The notes under the pieces were generated by a model that worked only from the letters and a program-made list of their open reading frames with translations, made no database searches and had not been told where the DNA came from. A stretch of 64,000 nt of DNA from the NCBI GenBank assembly GCA_900318685.1, contig ONLL01000001.1, positions 62,001 to 126,000 on the forward strand, read 5' to 3'. The stretch comes from an uncultured Prevotellaceae bacterium. Its GTDB lineage: Bacteria; Bacteroidota; Bacteroidia; Bacteroidales; Bacteroidaceae. The position numbers and the translations under genes were made by a program. Of the stretch, positions 28,350 through 37,244 are shown piece by piece (the first letter of the stretch is position 1; each line of letters opens with the position of its first letter).

Positions 28350-28466
28350 ATAAAAACGACTTTTAACAAGAATTTAACGTTTTCCGAGAAACGCCCCTTC
28401 CCCACCCTCTCTAGTTAAAGAATATTAAAGTCTGGCTACGGACAATGAAAAAACGGGAAAAACATG

Positions 28467-28474
28467 TAATTTTG
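28467..28474 (+). promoter_or_regulatory. -7 element ahead of the subtilase gene
   Basis: TAATTTTG matches TAnnTTTG. No good -33 TTTG stands at the expected distance. Because this element lies downstream of an in-frame ATG at 28445, it supports translation starting at 28517 rather than at 28445. Confidence 0.4.
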
Positions 28475-28516
28475 CATGATATTATATACAATCATGAACA
28501 GATAATAACCGAAACA

Positions 28517-30616
28517 ATGAATAAAAATAGACTTCTTACTATTTTCGCTTTCATTTTCGCTTTCATCATACCGTGTGTTGGTCAAACGAAATTTTCGCCT
28601 TGGGCTCAGTTATCGCTGAAAAAACAGAAGGTCACGGCTCATGAAACCAATGGAAAGCGGACGAATGCGCCAGATGCCCACTGTGCCCAGTTGGTGCTGA
28701 CGGTCGACGAGAAGGACGCGAAACAGACCTTTGCGCTGATTCGTCAAACGGGAGCAACGATATTGTCGAAATTAGGACGTCAGGCCGTGGTGAGCATCCC
28801 TGCCAACCGTGTGAACGACCTTGCCGGCATCGACGGCGTGACGTATATCGACGCACCGCAAAAAGGCAGATTAGCCACCGACTATTCCCTCATAGAGACT
28901 CGTGTCAGCGAGATTGACGGCTCCTCGGAAGGCAGCGACATGGCCTATACCGGCAAGGGTGTCACTATCTGTGTGGTTGACATGGGCTTCGACTTCCAGC
29001 ATCCGGCCTTCAAAGATGCCAATGGCAACAGCCGTCTGCGCTGCGTCTACCTGCCTAACGATGAAGGCGGACGCAAGTTTACCATCGAAGATCCTGAAGC
29101 CGGTATAATCACTTATCCAGGATCCGTTTACGACACGCCAGAGCTGATTGCCACGCTCACCACCGACTCAGAGAAAGACGACCACGGCACCCACACCACA
29201 GGCATTGCCGCAGGCACGCGCTCGCCGTTAGGATTCGGCGGCATGGCTCCCGATGCCGACATCGTGCTGGTGTCGGCAAAACCGTTGGACGGAAGGAATG
29301 TCAATGAGATCTGCTTGCAGTTTGCTGCGCATTATGCCGACCAGATAGAGCAGCCCATGGTGGTCAGTTGCAGCATGAACGCTCATTCGGGATTACACGA
29401 CGGCACAGGAACCATGCCCGAGCTCATCAGCGAACTGTCGAACCATGCGATACCTGTATTCGCTGCGGGCAACGAGGGCAGTCAGAGTATTCACATACAC
29501 AAGCTATTCACCCAAACCGACAACTCGATGAAGGCTTTCCTGGCACTCCCCAGGAGCGTCTTCGACGAAGACGGAAACAGAATGCGCATCTGCACATCTG
29601 TGGTGACAGGAGCCTCACGCTATGTGATGAACGAAACAGACAAGCTCAGGGCTGTCATCCGCCTGAATTTACCAGGCATCGACGAGTTTGTCTGGAATTC
29701 GGACACCATCAGCCTGGATTATGGCCAGGAAAACTATTATTACATCGAGAGCGGAGACGACGAGGGGCTTTCCCAGCACATGACTGATGGTTTTGTGTAT
29801 GTAAGTAGCACCATCTCGAATGGCAAGCTTTTGTTCACAATCGCCATTTACGGCAACCTGACCAGCAAATTGCGCCCAACCATCTGGTTAGATGCCACAG
29901 CCGGAATGGAAATAGATATGTGGGAACAAGTCTCAGGATTCTTCCAGCCGATCACACCTCTGGAAGGATACACCTATGGTGACAGTGAAATGTCGGGAGG
30001 CGACTGGACCACCACCGAACACGTCATCAGCGTCGGTTCCTATGTGGCTAACACCATCTCCCGTAACTATACGGGAATCACATCTGATAATCCATTAGAC
30101 GTTGTTAACGACATCTCCGACTTCTCCAGCTACGGTGCATATGTGAACGGGGTGACACAGCCCTTCGTGTGTGCGCCCGGTTCGAATGTGGTGTCATCTT
30201 ACAATCACTACGCTTGCGACAATGAGATTGCCGAATCCATGCAATGGCAGGGTTATCCCTACAGCTCCCTGAGCGGCACCTCGATGTCCTGTCCCCACGT
30301 GAGCGGCATCATCGCACTGTGGTTGCAAGCCAATCCCAGCTTAACCTTAGACGAGGTGAAGGAACTCATTTCACGCACTTCGCGCCATGATGAATTCACG
30401 GCCACCGCACCCATCAGATGGGGCGAAGGTAAAATCGATGCCGCGGCTGGCGTTGCCTATCTGCAAACGGCCACGGGTATCCAAGACTTGGCCAGACAGA
30501 TGCAGACGGATAAGGACACGGCCTACTGGTACACCATCGACGGTCGCCGGCTTAGTGGCAAGCCGACCGCTGCCGGTCTCTACATCAATGGAAAACGAAT
30601 CATTCTTGTCAGATAA
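28517..30616 (+). CDS. exported S8 family serine peptidase (subtilase)
   Basis: 699-aa secreted protease. The start at 28517 gives a clean signal peptide (MNKNRLLTIFAFIFAFIIPC); the open frame continues 24 codons upstream, but these precede the promoter -7 box. The catalytic triad is visible: Asp in 'VVDMGFDFQHPAF', His in 'DDHGTHTTGIAAG' and Ser in 'LSGTSMSCPHVSGI'. 'FAAGNEGS' provides the oxyanion Asn. The prodomain may be the ~120 residues before the Asp motif. The C-terminus (YWYTIDGRRLSGKPTAAGLY then INGKRIILVR) is the same kind of tail as in the GLUG proteins transcribed divergently, so all may use the same export and anchoring route (inference). It could process those proteins, but nothing in the sequence proves this. 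Confidence 0.92.
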   Translation: MNKNRLLTIFAFIFAFIIPCVGQTKFSPWAQLSLKKQKVTAHETNGKRTNAPDAHCAQLVLTVDEKDAKQTFALIRQTGATILSKLGRQAVVSIPANRVNDLAGIDGVTYIDAPQKGRLATDYSLIETRVSEIDGSSEGSDMAYTGKGVTICVVDMGFDFQHPAFKDANGNSRLRCVYLPNDEGGRKFTIEDPEAGIITYPGSVYDTPELIATLTTDSEKDDHGTHTTGIAAGTRSPLGFGGMAPDADIVLVSAKPLDGRNVNEICLQFAAHYADQIEQPMVVSCSMNAHSGLHDGTGTMPELISELSNHAIPVFAAGNEGSQSIHIHKLFTQTDNSMKAFLALPRSVFDEDGNRMRICTSVVTGASRYVMNETDKLRAVIRLNLPGIDEFVWNSDTISLDYGQENYYYIESGDDEGLSQHMTDGFVYVSSTISNGKLLFTIAIYGNLTSKLRPTIWLDATAGMEIDMWEQVSGFFQPITPLEGYTYGDSEMSGGDWTTTEHVISVGSYVANTISRNYTGITSDNPLDVVNDISDFSSYGAYVNGVTQPFVCAPGSNVVSSYNHYACDNEIAESMQWQGYPYSSLSGTSMSCPHVSGIIALWLQANPSLTLDEVKELISRTSRHDEFTATAPIRWGEGKIDAAAGVAYLQTATGIQDLARQMQTDKDTAYWYTIDGRRLSGKPTAAGLYINGKRIILVR

Positions 30617-30633
30617 ACATTGAATCATCCCCA

Positions 30634-31557
30634 ATGAACATAATTAAAAAACTATTCACTCGTTTTCGTGCATGGCAGCGCAATCCGCGCACCTATGCCC
30701 CCATGAGCCGGAAGGAACACCACTGCCTGAACTGCGGCCAGGACTTTGAGGGCAACTATTGCCCTCGCTGCGGACAAGAGGCAAGCACGGGAAGACTGAG
30801 CTGGAATACGGTCTGGGTAAAGGTCATCGACGTGTGGGACGTGGAACAGCACTCGCTGCCTCTCACGCTTTGGCACCTGATCTGGCGCCCAGGCTATTTG
30901 ATACGCGACTATCTGGACGGCCGGCGGCAACTCTATTATTCGCCTGTCATGCTGCTCATCATGTTAGGCGTTGCCATTACACTCATCAAAATGATTCCAG
31001 GCGAAGGACCAGATCATACTCCCATAAGAGACTCGGTCACGTTAGATGCATTCATGAAGTGGGTAAGCACGAATATGGGTTGGGGATACATCATCCTGAA
31101 CTCATTTCTCATCCTGCCTACATGGATAGCCTTTCGTTACTCGCCCTTGCATAGCCGGCATACCCTGCCAGAGGGGTTTTTCATCCAGATGATAATAGGT
31201 TCATTGATGCTACTTACGGACTTGGTCGATACATTATTACCAGAAGGAACGAGCACGGCATTCGTAGTGCCCTTCTTGTTCCTGTTCGGCTACGGTCCGG
31301 TGTTCGGCTACGGGGTCTGGGGTACAATATGGCGTTTCTTTATATGTATCTATTTCGCACTCACAAATATCATTATGACTGCCCTGTGTGTGGATGTCAT
31401 AGTTGGCAATCCGCTGACAATGCATTATATCTCGAAGAGCTCAGTACAATTTGGCACGAGCGTGGCTCTGCTCATCCTCGCTTTCTATATCAGTCGTCGG
31501 ACGGAACGTCTGCGCAAGGCTAAAGCACCCGTGACCGACCCATCTGCAAGCGGCTAA
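30634..31557 (+). CDS. DUF3667 domain membrane protein
   Basis: 307-aa protein with an N-terminal zinc-ribbon-like pair of Cys motifs ('CLNCGQDFEGNYCPRCGQE', residues ~31-49), followed by 'LSWNTVWVKVIDVW', 'WRPGYLIRDYLDGRRQLYYS' and several hydrophobic segments (around residues 108-120, 150-168, 186-205, 215-250 and 280-295). This arrangement is DUF3667, a Bacteroidetes family of unknown function. It begins 17 nt after the subtilase stop and probably shares its transcript. The zinc ribbon faces the cytosol if the first helix is inserted N-in; its role is unknown. Confidence 0.85.
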   Translation: MNIIKKLFTRFRAWQRNPRTYAPMSRKEHHCLNCGQDFEGNYCPRCGQEASTGRLSWNTVWVKVIDVWDVEQHSLPLTLWHLIWRPGYLIRDYLDGRRQLYYSPVMLLIMLGVAITLIKMIPGEGPDHTPIRDSVTLDAFMKWVSTNMGWGYIILNSFLILPTWIAFRYSPLHSRHTLPEGFFIQMIIGSLMLLTDLVDTLLPEGTSTAFVVPFLFLFGYGPVFGYGVWGTIWRFFICIYFALTNIIMTALCVDVIVGNPLTMHYISKSSVQFGTSVALLILAFYISRRTERLRKAKAPVTDPSASG

Positions 31558-31587
31558 CAGCACCTACATCCATATTTTTTTCAAAAC

Positions 31588-31673
31588 CTAATATCACCAA
31601 TATCACACTGCACCTAACTAGATGTATTTCAGCTACATGTAGGGTGACATTATTGGTGATATTGTGATATTAG
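31588..31673. repeat. long imperfect inverted repeat 1 (ATATCAC/GTGATAT arms)
   Basis: The left arm CTAATATCACCAATATCAC (31588-31606) pairs with the right arm read from 31673 (GTGATATTAG end, 31652-31673). Inner bases (CACCTA...GATGTA with TACAT...TAGGGTG) continue the pairing around a small loop. A second pair with the same arms lies 200 bp on. It could fold as a long hairpin or be a miniature mobile repeat. Confidence 0.65.
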
Positions 31674-31787
31674 ATGGGCTCAAAAGGGCATTTCCCACCA
31701 TTTTTTTCTATCGTTTTGCAACGAGGGGCCCCGTATTACTATAAAAAACCATCGAAAATTCAAGTAATTTATGTTAAAAACTGATTT

Positions 31788-31873
31788 TTAATATCACAAT
31801 ATCACCATTAACATCACACTTTAACAAATTATAAATCAGCGTAATAGACCATTGGTGATATTTGTGATATTAG
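31788..31873. repeat. long imperfect inverted repeat 2 (same arms as repeat 1)
   Basis: The left arm TTAATATCACAATATCACC (31788-31806) pairs with ATTGGTGATATTTGTGATAT (31851-31870). The arms match those of the 31588-31673 repeat, but the ~40-nt interior differs. Both elements have the same total length (86 nt). Confidence 0.65.
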
Positions 31874-31931
31874 TTTTTGAAAAATCAATAGATGTGTATC
31901 ATCGACCGAACACGACACTTTTGAAGTACCT

Positions 31932-32063
31932 CGACAGCCTCCTAGTACAGCCAGAAAGCCGTCCTTGCTATACAAGGAGGCTGCCGAGCCACTATAAGAA
32001 GGCTATCGTTCATATACAAGAAGGCCGTCCTTCGTATACAAAAAGACCGTCCCAGTTATCACT
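31932..32063. repeat. tandem array of six degenerate 22-bp units (array 1)
   Basis: Units start at 31932, 31954, 31976, 31998, 32020 and 32042, exactly 22 bp apart. The core of the best units is GAAGGCCGTCCTTCG followed by TATACAA. The first and last units are the most diverged. The period is not a multiple of three, so this is not a coding repeat. Confidence 0.75.
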
Positions 32064-32081
32064 AATCGCCCTTCCGACAAA

Positions 32082-32100
32082 GTAAAACAACTTGTTTTAC
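32082..32100. repeat. 19-bp palindrome, copy 1
   Basis: GTAAAACAACTTGTTTTAC: perfect 8-bp arms (GTAAAACA / TGTTTTAC) around ACT. Outer bases (AAA before, CTTT after) extend the pairing. An identical copy lies at 32148. It could be an operator or a factor-independent terminator-like hairpin; there is no long T tract. Confidence 0.6.
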
Positions 32101-32147
32101 CTTTCAAAGTCATAGGTTTTGCTTACCAAAGTATGCCACTTTCGAAG

Positions 32148-32166
32148 GTAAAACAACTTGTTTTAC
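32148..32166. repeat. 19-bp palindrome, copy 2
   Basis: Identical to the copy at 32082-32100, start-to-start distance 66 bp (three times 22 bp). Flanked by GAAG and TTC, which lengthen the dyad. It lies ~300 bp upstream of the cas promoter. Confidence 0.6.
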
Positions 32167-32217
32167 TTCATCAACTCATATACTTTCTGCCTACAACCCC
32201 ATACACTCAGTCTCGCT

Positions 32218-32349
32218 CGTGGCCGACGGGCGCTACGCCCGTTGCGGACGAAGCACACGTCCATTGCGGACGGACCACACGCTCGTTGCGGACGGACGTA
32301 ACGCTCATCCGAAACGAGCGAGACGCTCATCGCGGACGAGCGACCGCAA
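32218..32349. repeat. GC-rich tandem array of six 22-bp units (array 2)
   Basis: Units begin at 32218, 32240, 32262, 32284, 32306 and 32328. A typical unit reads CATTGCGGACGGACCACACG plus CT. The period is the same as in array 1 but the sequence differs; both contain a GGACGG/CCGTCC core. The last 3.5 units and a few following bases (32274-32354) are repeated almost exactly downstream of the CRISPR array at 42778-42858. Confidence 0.75.
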
Positions 32350-32467
32350 GATGGGCGACGAACAAGATCAACACCTGTTTAGGCAATGAAAATACGTACA
32401 ATTACGCCCTTTCAATATGATGACGTATTGAAAAAATGGTCGTCTATCAAAGAAAGACTACTATTTT

Positions 32468-32499
32468 TTTGGATGTTCATTTGATTATTCGTAACTTTG
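32468..32499 (+). promoter_or_regulatory. promoter of the cas operon
   Basis: TTTG at 32468-32471, a 20-nt gap, then TAACTTTG at 32492-32499: a full match to the Bacteroidetes -33/-7 pattern. The transcript would start near 32506 with a ~67-nt leader before cas3. The next six genes follow with gaps of 20 nt or less or with overlaps. Confidence 0.7.
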
Positions 32500-32572
32500 T
32501 GGCCAAAACCAATCATTAAAGATCAGATACTACAGTACCCACTCTTTCGACAAAAGAACAATAAGGCCCAAG

Positions 32573-34756
32573 ATGACTAAGCTACATTACTCCCATATTG
32601 CAAAACCAAACGGAATTGACGCTGAATGGCGGTGTCAGTCCACCGATGAGCACAACGAAGGCGTCGCTGAACTTTCGTCTGTATTTGCATCAGCCTTTGG
32701 CTTTGGTGATATTGGAAGAATCATGGGACTGCTTCACGACAAGGGAAAGGAGCAAGCGGAGTGGCAGAAATATTTGCAAGGGGCAACTGGATATAACAAG
32801 CAATACGCAAATATTAAGAACGGGCCACATCATGCATATGTAGGAGCAATTATAGCACAAAGACAATACCCACAGATTGCCCCTTTGATAGCACAGCCTA
32901 TTGCAGGGCATCATCGCGGCCTTTATGATTATTGTGATTATATCGAGGAGACGAAACGGGAGATTCCAAAGGATGTTACTATGGACAAAGCCATTCCATA
33001 TCATCTCCCCAAACTTCCAAGTCCGGAACAATTCGACTTGCACCATATTGTCCGTATGCTCTTCTCTTGCTTGGTTGATGCCGACAGCTTAGATACGGAG
33101 GAATTTATGACTCCTGAGCAGGCTAAGTTGCGTGGCAATCATACGACCATGAAGGATCTTCTGACATTTTTAAAAGCATACTTGCAGGAGCTAAAGGCGA
33201 AAGCTCCTGAAACAGAAGTGAATCGCATTCGAAATTATGTACAGGAGCAATGTTGTAATGAGAGTCAGGGTGAATGTGGTTTCTATAGCCTTACCGTTCC
33301 CACTGGTGGCGGAAAGACCTTGGCTTCTGTACTCTGGGCATTGCATCATGCCGTAAGGAACGACCTCCAACGTATCATCATAGCAATCCCATATACCAGC
33401 ATCATTGTTCAGACCGCTACGATATTGAAGCGTATCTTTGGCGAAGACAACGTATTGGAACACCATTCCAATATCAACCCAGAAGACATCAAAGATGCAG
33501 AGTTGCGTGAACGCTTGCAACTAGCCACAGAAAACTGGGACTATCCTATCATTGTTACAACCAACGTTCAACTCTTTGAGTCTCTCTTCAGCAATAAGCG
33601 TTCTGACTGCCGAAAGTTGCACAACATCGTGAAAAGCGTTATTATTCTTGATGAAGTGCAGACTCTTCCTTTGGGATTTTACAAGCCAATAGTCCACTCT
33701 CTGAATACGCTCCAACGAATATTTGGAACATCTGTACTATTCACGACTGCCAGCCAACCGATACTCAGTGGGCGAATAGAAGGCGCTAATCAAATGGCGA
33801 GCTTCGATGCTTTGCAGACCGTCCATGAAATCATCCCACAAGAAGCACGGCTACATGAGAAACTGAGACGTGTAGAATTGAAATATATGAAAGGGGCACG
33901 GAGCTATGACGAGATAACAGAGGAACTGAGCAAGCATCAAAAGGTACTGTGCATTGTGAACACCCGTCGCGATGCCAAGGAACTATACAATCGTCTCCCT
34001 AAGGAGGGCATCTGTCTGCATCTTTCGCGAATGATGTGTCCAGCACATGTTTCTGAAACCATAGAACAAATCAAGGAATCGCTAAAGAAGCCAAGCAACC
34101 AACCCATTAGAGTCATCGCCACTCAATTGATAGAGGCCGGCGTTGACATAGATTTTCCTGTGGTATTCCGACAGGAGGCTGGTCTCGACTCCATTCTTCA
34201 GGCTGCGGGTCGTTGTAATCGGGAAGGAAAAGAAAAACTATGCGCCACGTACGTATTCAGTTTGGGCAAAGAACATCCATTGCCCCCTGGCTTTATCACA
34301 CAAACCAACAATGCTCGTTTGAACATGGGGCCAGATCACGATTGGTTTGCTCCCGAGGCTATGGCTAACTATTTTAAGCAGCTCCATTCACACATAGACA
34401 ATTTCGACATCAAGCAAATGCAAGGTCTACTCTATAAACCTGCATGTGAATTTGAAGAGGCAGCACGTCAGTTCCATTTGATTGACGACCAAACGATTTC
34501 AGTCATTATCAATTGGAATGGAAGCATCAATCTCTATCAGCAGCTCATTTCACAAGGCCCATCCTATGCCTTAATGAAAAAGTTGGCACAATTCAGCGTC
34601 AACATTCGTGAACGGGATTTCAAGAAACTGCATGATATAGGAGCGATAGAAGAACCCTTCGAGAACATTTTTGCCGTCACCAATCCCCATTTCTACAAAT
34701 CAGACACGGGATTGTCAATTGAAAATCAATGGTTAGAAGAAACATACATCATATAA
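32573..34756 (+). CDS. cas3: CRISPR-associated nuclease-helicase Cas3 (type I-C)
   Basis: 727-aa Cas3 with both expected parts in one chain. The N-terminal HD nuclease shows H27 ('DEHNEG'), H55-D56 ('LLHDKGK'), H86-H87 ('GPHHAYVGA') and H113-H114 ('AGHHRG'). The SF2 helicase shows Walker A 'VPTGGGKT' at residues 242-249, motif II 'LDEVQ' at 359-363 (in place of the more usual DEAH), 'TTASQP' for motif III and 'QAAGRCNREG' for motif VI. Cas3 is recruited to Cascade-bound DNA, where it nicks and degrades the target strand. It is the first gene of the operon, and 3 nt separate it from cas5. All key motifs appear intact. Confidence 0.95.
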   Translation: MTKLHYSHIAKPNGIDAEWRCQSTDEHNEGVAELSSVFASAFGFGDIGRIMGLLHDKGKEQAEWQKYLQGATGYNKQYANIKNGPHHAYVGAIIAQRQYPQIAPLIAQPIAGHHRGLYDYCDYIEETKREIPKDVTMDKAIPYHLPKLPSPEQFDLHHIVRMLFSCLVDADSLDTEEFMTPEQAKLRGNHTTMKDLLTFLKAYLQELKAKAPETEVNRIRNYVQEQCCNESQGECGFYSLTVPTGGGKTLASVLWALHHAVRNDLQRIIIAIPYTSIIVQTATILKRIFGEDNVLEHHSNINPEDIKDAELRERLQLATENWDYPIIVTTNVQLFESLFSNKRSDCRKLHNIVKSVIILDEVQTLPLGFYKPIVHSLNTLQRIFGTSVLFTTASQPILSGRIEGANQMASFDALQTVHEIIPQEARLHEKLRRVELKYMKGARSYDEITEELSKHQKVLCIVNTRRDAKELYNRLPKEGICLHLSRMMCPAHVSETIEQIKESLKKPSNQPIRVIATQLIEAGVDIDFPVVFRQEAGLDSILQAAGRCNREGKEKLCATYVFSLGKEHPLPPGFITQTNNARLNMGPDHDWFAPEAMANYFKQLHSHIDNFDIKQMQGLLYKPACEFEEAARQFHLIDDQTISVIINWNGSINLYQQLISQGPSYALMKKLAQFSVNIRERDFKKLHDIGAIEEPFENIFAVTNPHFYKSDTGLSIENQWLEETYII

Positions 34757-34759
34757 CTT

Positions 34760-35446
34760 ATGGAATATATTGACAAAGAATTTTGTTTAGAGGTGTGGGG
34801 ACCATTGGCCTGCTTCACTCGACCAGAACTGAAGGTGGAGCGCGTAAGCTACGATGTCATCACGCCCTCAGCAGCTCGAGCCATTTTCGAGGCCATCTTC
34901 TGGAAACCAGCCATTCACTGGCAAGTGACCAAGATTGAAGTTCTGAATCCTATCAACTGGACATCGGTAAGGAGAAATGAAGTAGGAGCTGTGGCATCAA
35001 AGAATCCTATCTTCATAGAAGAGAAACGACAGCAGAAGAACTCATTGTTATTACGCGACGTAAGGTATCGTCTTTACGCCAAGTTGGAATTCATCCCCGT
35101 CCGTAAACGAAAGGGTGAACAGTCATCGTTGATTGATGAACCAGCGCATCTGGATGAGAACCCGGCAAAGTACAATGCCATGTTTGAACGGCGTGCCAGC
35201 AAGGGACAATGCTTTACTCAGCCATATCTCGGTACTCGCGAGTGTTCGGCTTCTTTCAAGTTGGTCAATCCTGAGACGGATGAGTTTGATGTTCCTATCA
35301 AAGAGTCCCGCGACCTGGGCATCATGCTCTACGACATGGATTTTGAGACTGACACCAAGAATCCACCAGCGATGTTTTATAGGGCAAAGATGGAGAACGG
35401 TGTTATTATTGTTCCACCAAAAGACAGCGAGGAGATATTGAGATGA
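34760..35446 (+). CDS. cas5c: Cas5c (Cas5d), pre-crRNA endonuclease of type I-C Cascade
   Basis: 228-aa Cas5 of subtype I-C. The N-terminal 'FCLEVWGPLACFTRPELKVE' followed by 'VSYDVITPSAARAIFEAIFW' is the typical RAMP-fold start with the YDVxTPSAARG-like motif. 'PYLGTRECSASF' corresponds to the conserved glycine-rich segment. In type I-C there is no Cas6, and Cas5c itself cuts the pre-crRNA at the 3' base of the repeat hairpin and stays on the 5' handle. The stop overlaps the cas8c start by 4 nt (ATGA). Confidence 0.94.
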   Translation: MEYIDKEFCLEVWGPLACFTRPELKVERVSYDVITPSAARAIFEAIFWKPAIHWQVTKIEVLNPINWTSVRRNEVGAVASKNPIFIEEKRQQKNSLLLRDVRYRLYAKLEFIPVRKRKGEQSSLIDEPAHLDENPAKYNAMFERRASKGQCFTQPYLGTRECSASFKLVNPETDEFDVPIKESRDLGIMLYDMDFETDTKNPPAMFYRAKMENGVIIVPPKDSEEILR

Positions 35447-37224
35447 TACTAAATGCACTATATGACTATTACAATAGGAGTGACAAGGTTGCTCCAGTTG
35501 GCAAGGAGATGAAAGAGATTGCTTTCCTCATCGTGATAAAAAATAACGGAACTTTTGTCCGAATTGAAGATACACGTAACGAAGAAGGTAATGGCAACAA
35601 GTATCTCGTGTCAAAGAGTTGGGGAAGGACTGGAACAAATCCTCAACCATTCCATTTTTGGGATAATTTTTCTTATGTATTTGGCATAAGCAGTGCAAAT
35701 GTCGGAATTGAAAAGAATGACATAGATAATAACAAACGCGAAAAACTAAACAAAGAAATAGCTAAAAACAAAAGGAGTCATAAGGGATTTGTAGACTATG
35801 TAAATCACATGAGAGAACTTCACCCTAACGATGAAGACATCTTGGCGGTCTCTCTATTTTATGAGAAAAACGAAGACAGACTTGAATCTTTACTGAGAGA
35901 TTCCACTAATTGGGAAACCATCAAAAGGAACCTTACAAAGAATCTATCATTTCTAATTGATGGAGAGACAGAGATAATTGCTGCGAAAGAAAAAGTAATT
36001 ACATATTCACTTAAGGAAGAAAATGAAGAAAAGGCTGCAGTTTGCTTGATTACAGGAAACAAATGCAATCCCATTACAACTTTTACGAAAATAAAGATAG
36101 GGAAGTTTAGCGACACCAAATTAATCTCTTTTCAAAAAGGAAGTGGCTACGATTCATATGGAAAGGAGCAAGGGAATAATGCGCCAATATCAGAAGACGC
36201 CGAGTTCAAATGTTCTGCAGCATTAAAAAAGATGCTTGAATATGGTTCGTGCAATAAATTTGATATTGGAAATCGCACTTTCGTTTTTTGGACCTCATCA
36301 CTATCCAAGGAAGCCCAAGAAGTTGAAAAGTCCGTATTCGACATGTTTGGTTTTTCCAAAGACAACCCAGACAAAGGGGTTGAGAGAGTTAGGAAATCAT
36401 TTGAATCAATTTTTAGAGGCAATCCACAATTGAATAAGGAAGGATGGTTTTATATACTTGGTATTTATCCCGCAAACAAAGCACGCATAGCGGTTTCTTA
36501 CTGGGCAGAAACACCTTTGCTTGATTTTGTGGGTTTTATTCTTAACCATTTTAGAGATATGGAGATAGTTTCGAGACGAGACAATATGATCTACATGGGG
36601 TTAAATTCAATGATGAGAGCCATTACGTTAGATGGAAAGATATATGGCGATGACTCAAATCTACAATCGAACCTTGCAGAAGCTGTAGTTAAAAGTATCC
36701 TACAAGGGTTACCTTACCCACAATCGTTATTTTCGTCATGTATTAGACGTATCCGAGCCGAATCAGGCAAAGAAGCTAATCCTATTACAAATACTCGCGC
36801 CGCTATCATCAAGGCATACCTGAACAGAATAAGCAACAATCAAAAAATACAAGTTATGTTAGACAAAGACAACACCAACCAAGGCTACCTCTGTGGCCGA
36901 CTTTTTGCCGTGCTTGACAAGATTCAAGAGGAAGCAAACAACCAGCATTCTATCCGCGAACGCTACATGAATTCTGCAAGTGCCACTCCTGCAGCAGTCT
37001 TCTCAACCATTCTCAATCTCTCCAATCACCACATGGAGAATCTGAAAAGTGAAGGACGGATTATTTACTTCGAGAAGCTTAAACAGGAGATTATCAGCAA
37101 AATCGATGCCGACGGTTTCAAGGCCCAACTGGACTTGCAAGACCAAGGCCGTTTCTTTATCGGCTACTATCATCAGCGCCAGGACTTCTTTACGAAGAAC
37201 GAAGAGAACGATTACGAACAATAA
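35443..37224 (+). CDS. cas8c: Cas8c (Csd1), large subunit of type I-C Cascade
   Basis: 593-aa large subunit, near the usual Csd1 length. Typical features are 'KSWGRTGTNPQPFHFWDNFSYVFG'-like N-terminal sequence (shown here in part as RTGTNPQPFHFWDNFSYVFG), 'CLITGNKCNPI', 'FQKGSGYDSYGKEQGNNAPI' and 'GYLCGRLFAVLDKIQEEAN' near the C-terminus. Cas8c recognises the PAM and starts DNA unwinding; an internal start inside cas8c can also make the small Cas11c subunit in this subtype, which is plausible here but not tested. Base composition is more A+T-rich than in the flanking chromosomal genes. Confidence 0.94.
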   Translation: MILNALYDYYNRSDKVAPVGKEMKEIAFLIVIKNNGTFVRIEDTRNEEGNGNKYLVSKSWGRTGTNPQPFHFWDNFSYVFGISSANVGIEKNDIDNNKREKLNKEIAKNKRSHKGFVDYVNHMRELHPNDEDILAVSLFYEKNEDRLESLLRDSTNWETIKRNLTKNLSFLIDGETEIIAAKEKVITYSLKEENEEKAAVCLITGNKCNPITTFTKIKIGKFSDTKLISFQKGSGYDSYGKEQGNNAPISEDAEFKCSAALKKMLEYGSCNKFDIGNRTFVFWTSSLSKEAQEVEKSVFDMFGFSKDNPDKGVERVRKSFESIFRGNPQLNKEGWFYILGIYPANKARIAVSYWAETPLLDFVGFILNHFRDMEIVSRRDNMIYMGLNSMMRAITLDGKIYGDDSNLQSNLAEAVVKSILQGLPYPQSLFSSCIRRIRAESGKEANPITNTRAAIIKAYLNRISNNQKIQVMLDKDNTNQGYLCGRLFAVLDKIQEEANNQHSIRERYMNSASATPAAVFSTILNLSNHHMENLKSEGRIIYFEKLKQEIISKIDADGFKAQLDLQDQGRFFIGYYHQRQDFFTKNEENDYEQ

Positions 37225-37244
37225 CTATTTAAACAAATACAACT

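Larger units (their letters stand above)
31558..32467. other. repeat-rich non-coding region upstream of the cas operon
   Basis: About 0.9 kb with no credible gene. Short open frames at 31852-32085 and 32133-32420 run through repeats and have no ribosome-binding site. The region holds, in order: two long imperfect inverted repeats, a tandem array of 22-bp units, two copies of a 19-bp palindrome, and a second, GC-rich tandem array also of 22-bp units. Each is listed separately. Confidence 0.8.

Noticed and set aside
28445-28516. 24-codon extension of the subtilase upstream of the signal peptide
   Set aside because: It would bury the signal peptide and lies before the likely promoter -7 box.
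31852-32420. Short open frames (77 and 95 codons) upstream of cas3
   Set aside because: They run through tandem repeats of 22-bp period, which is not a multiple of three, and have no ribosome-binding site.
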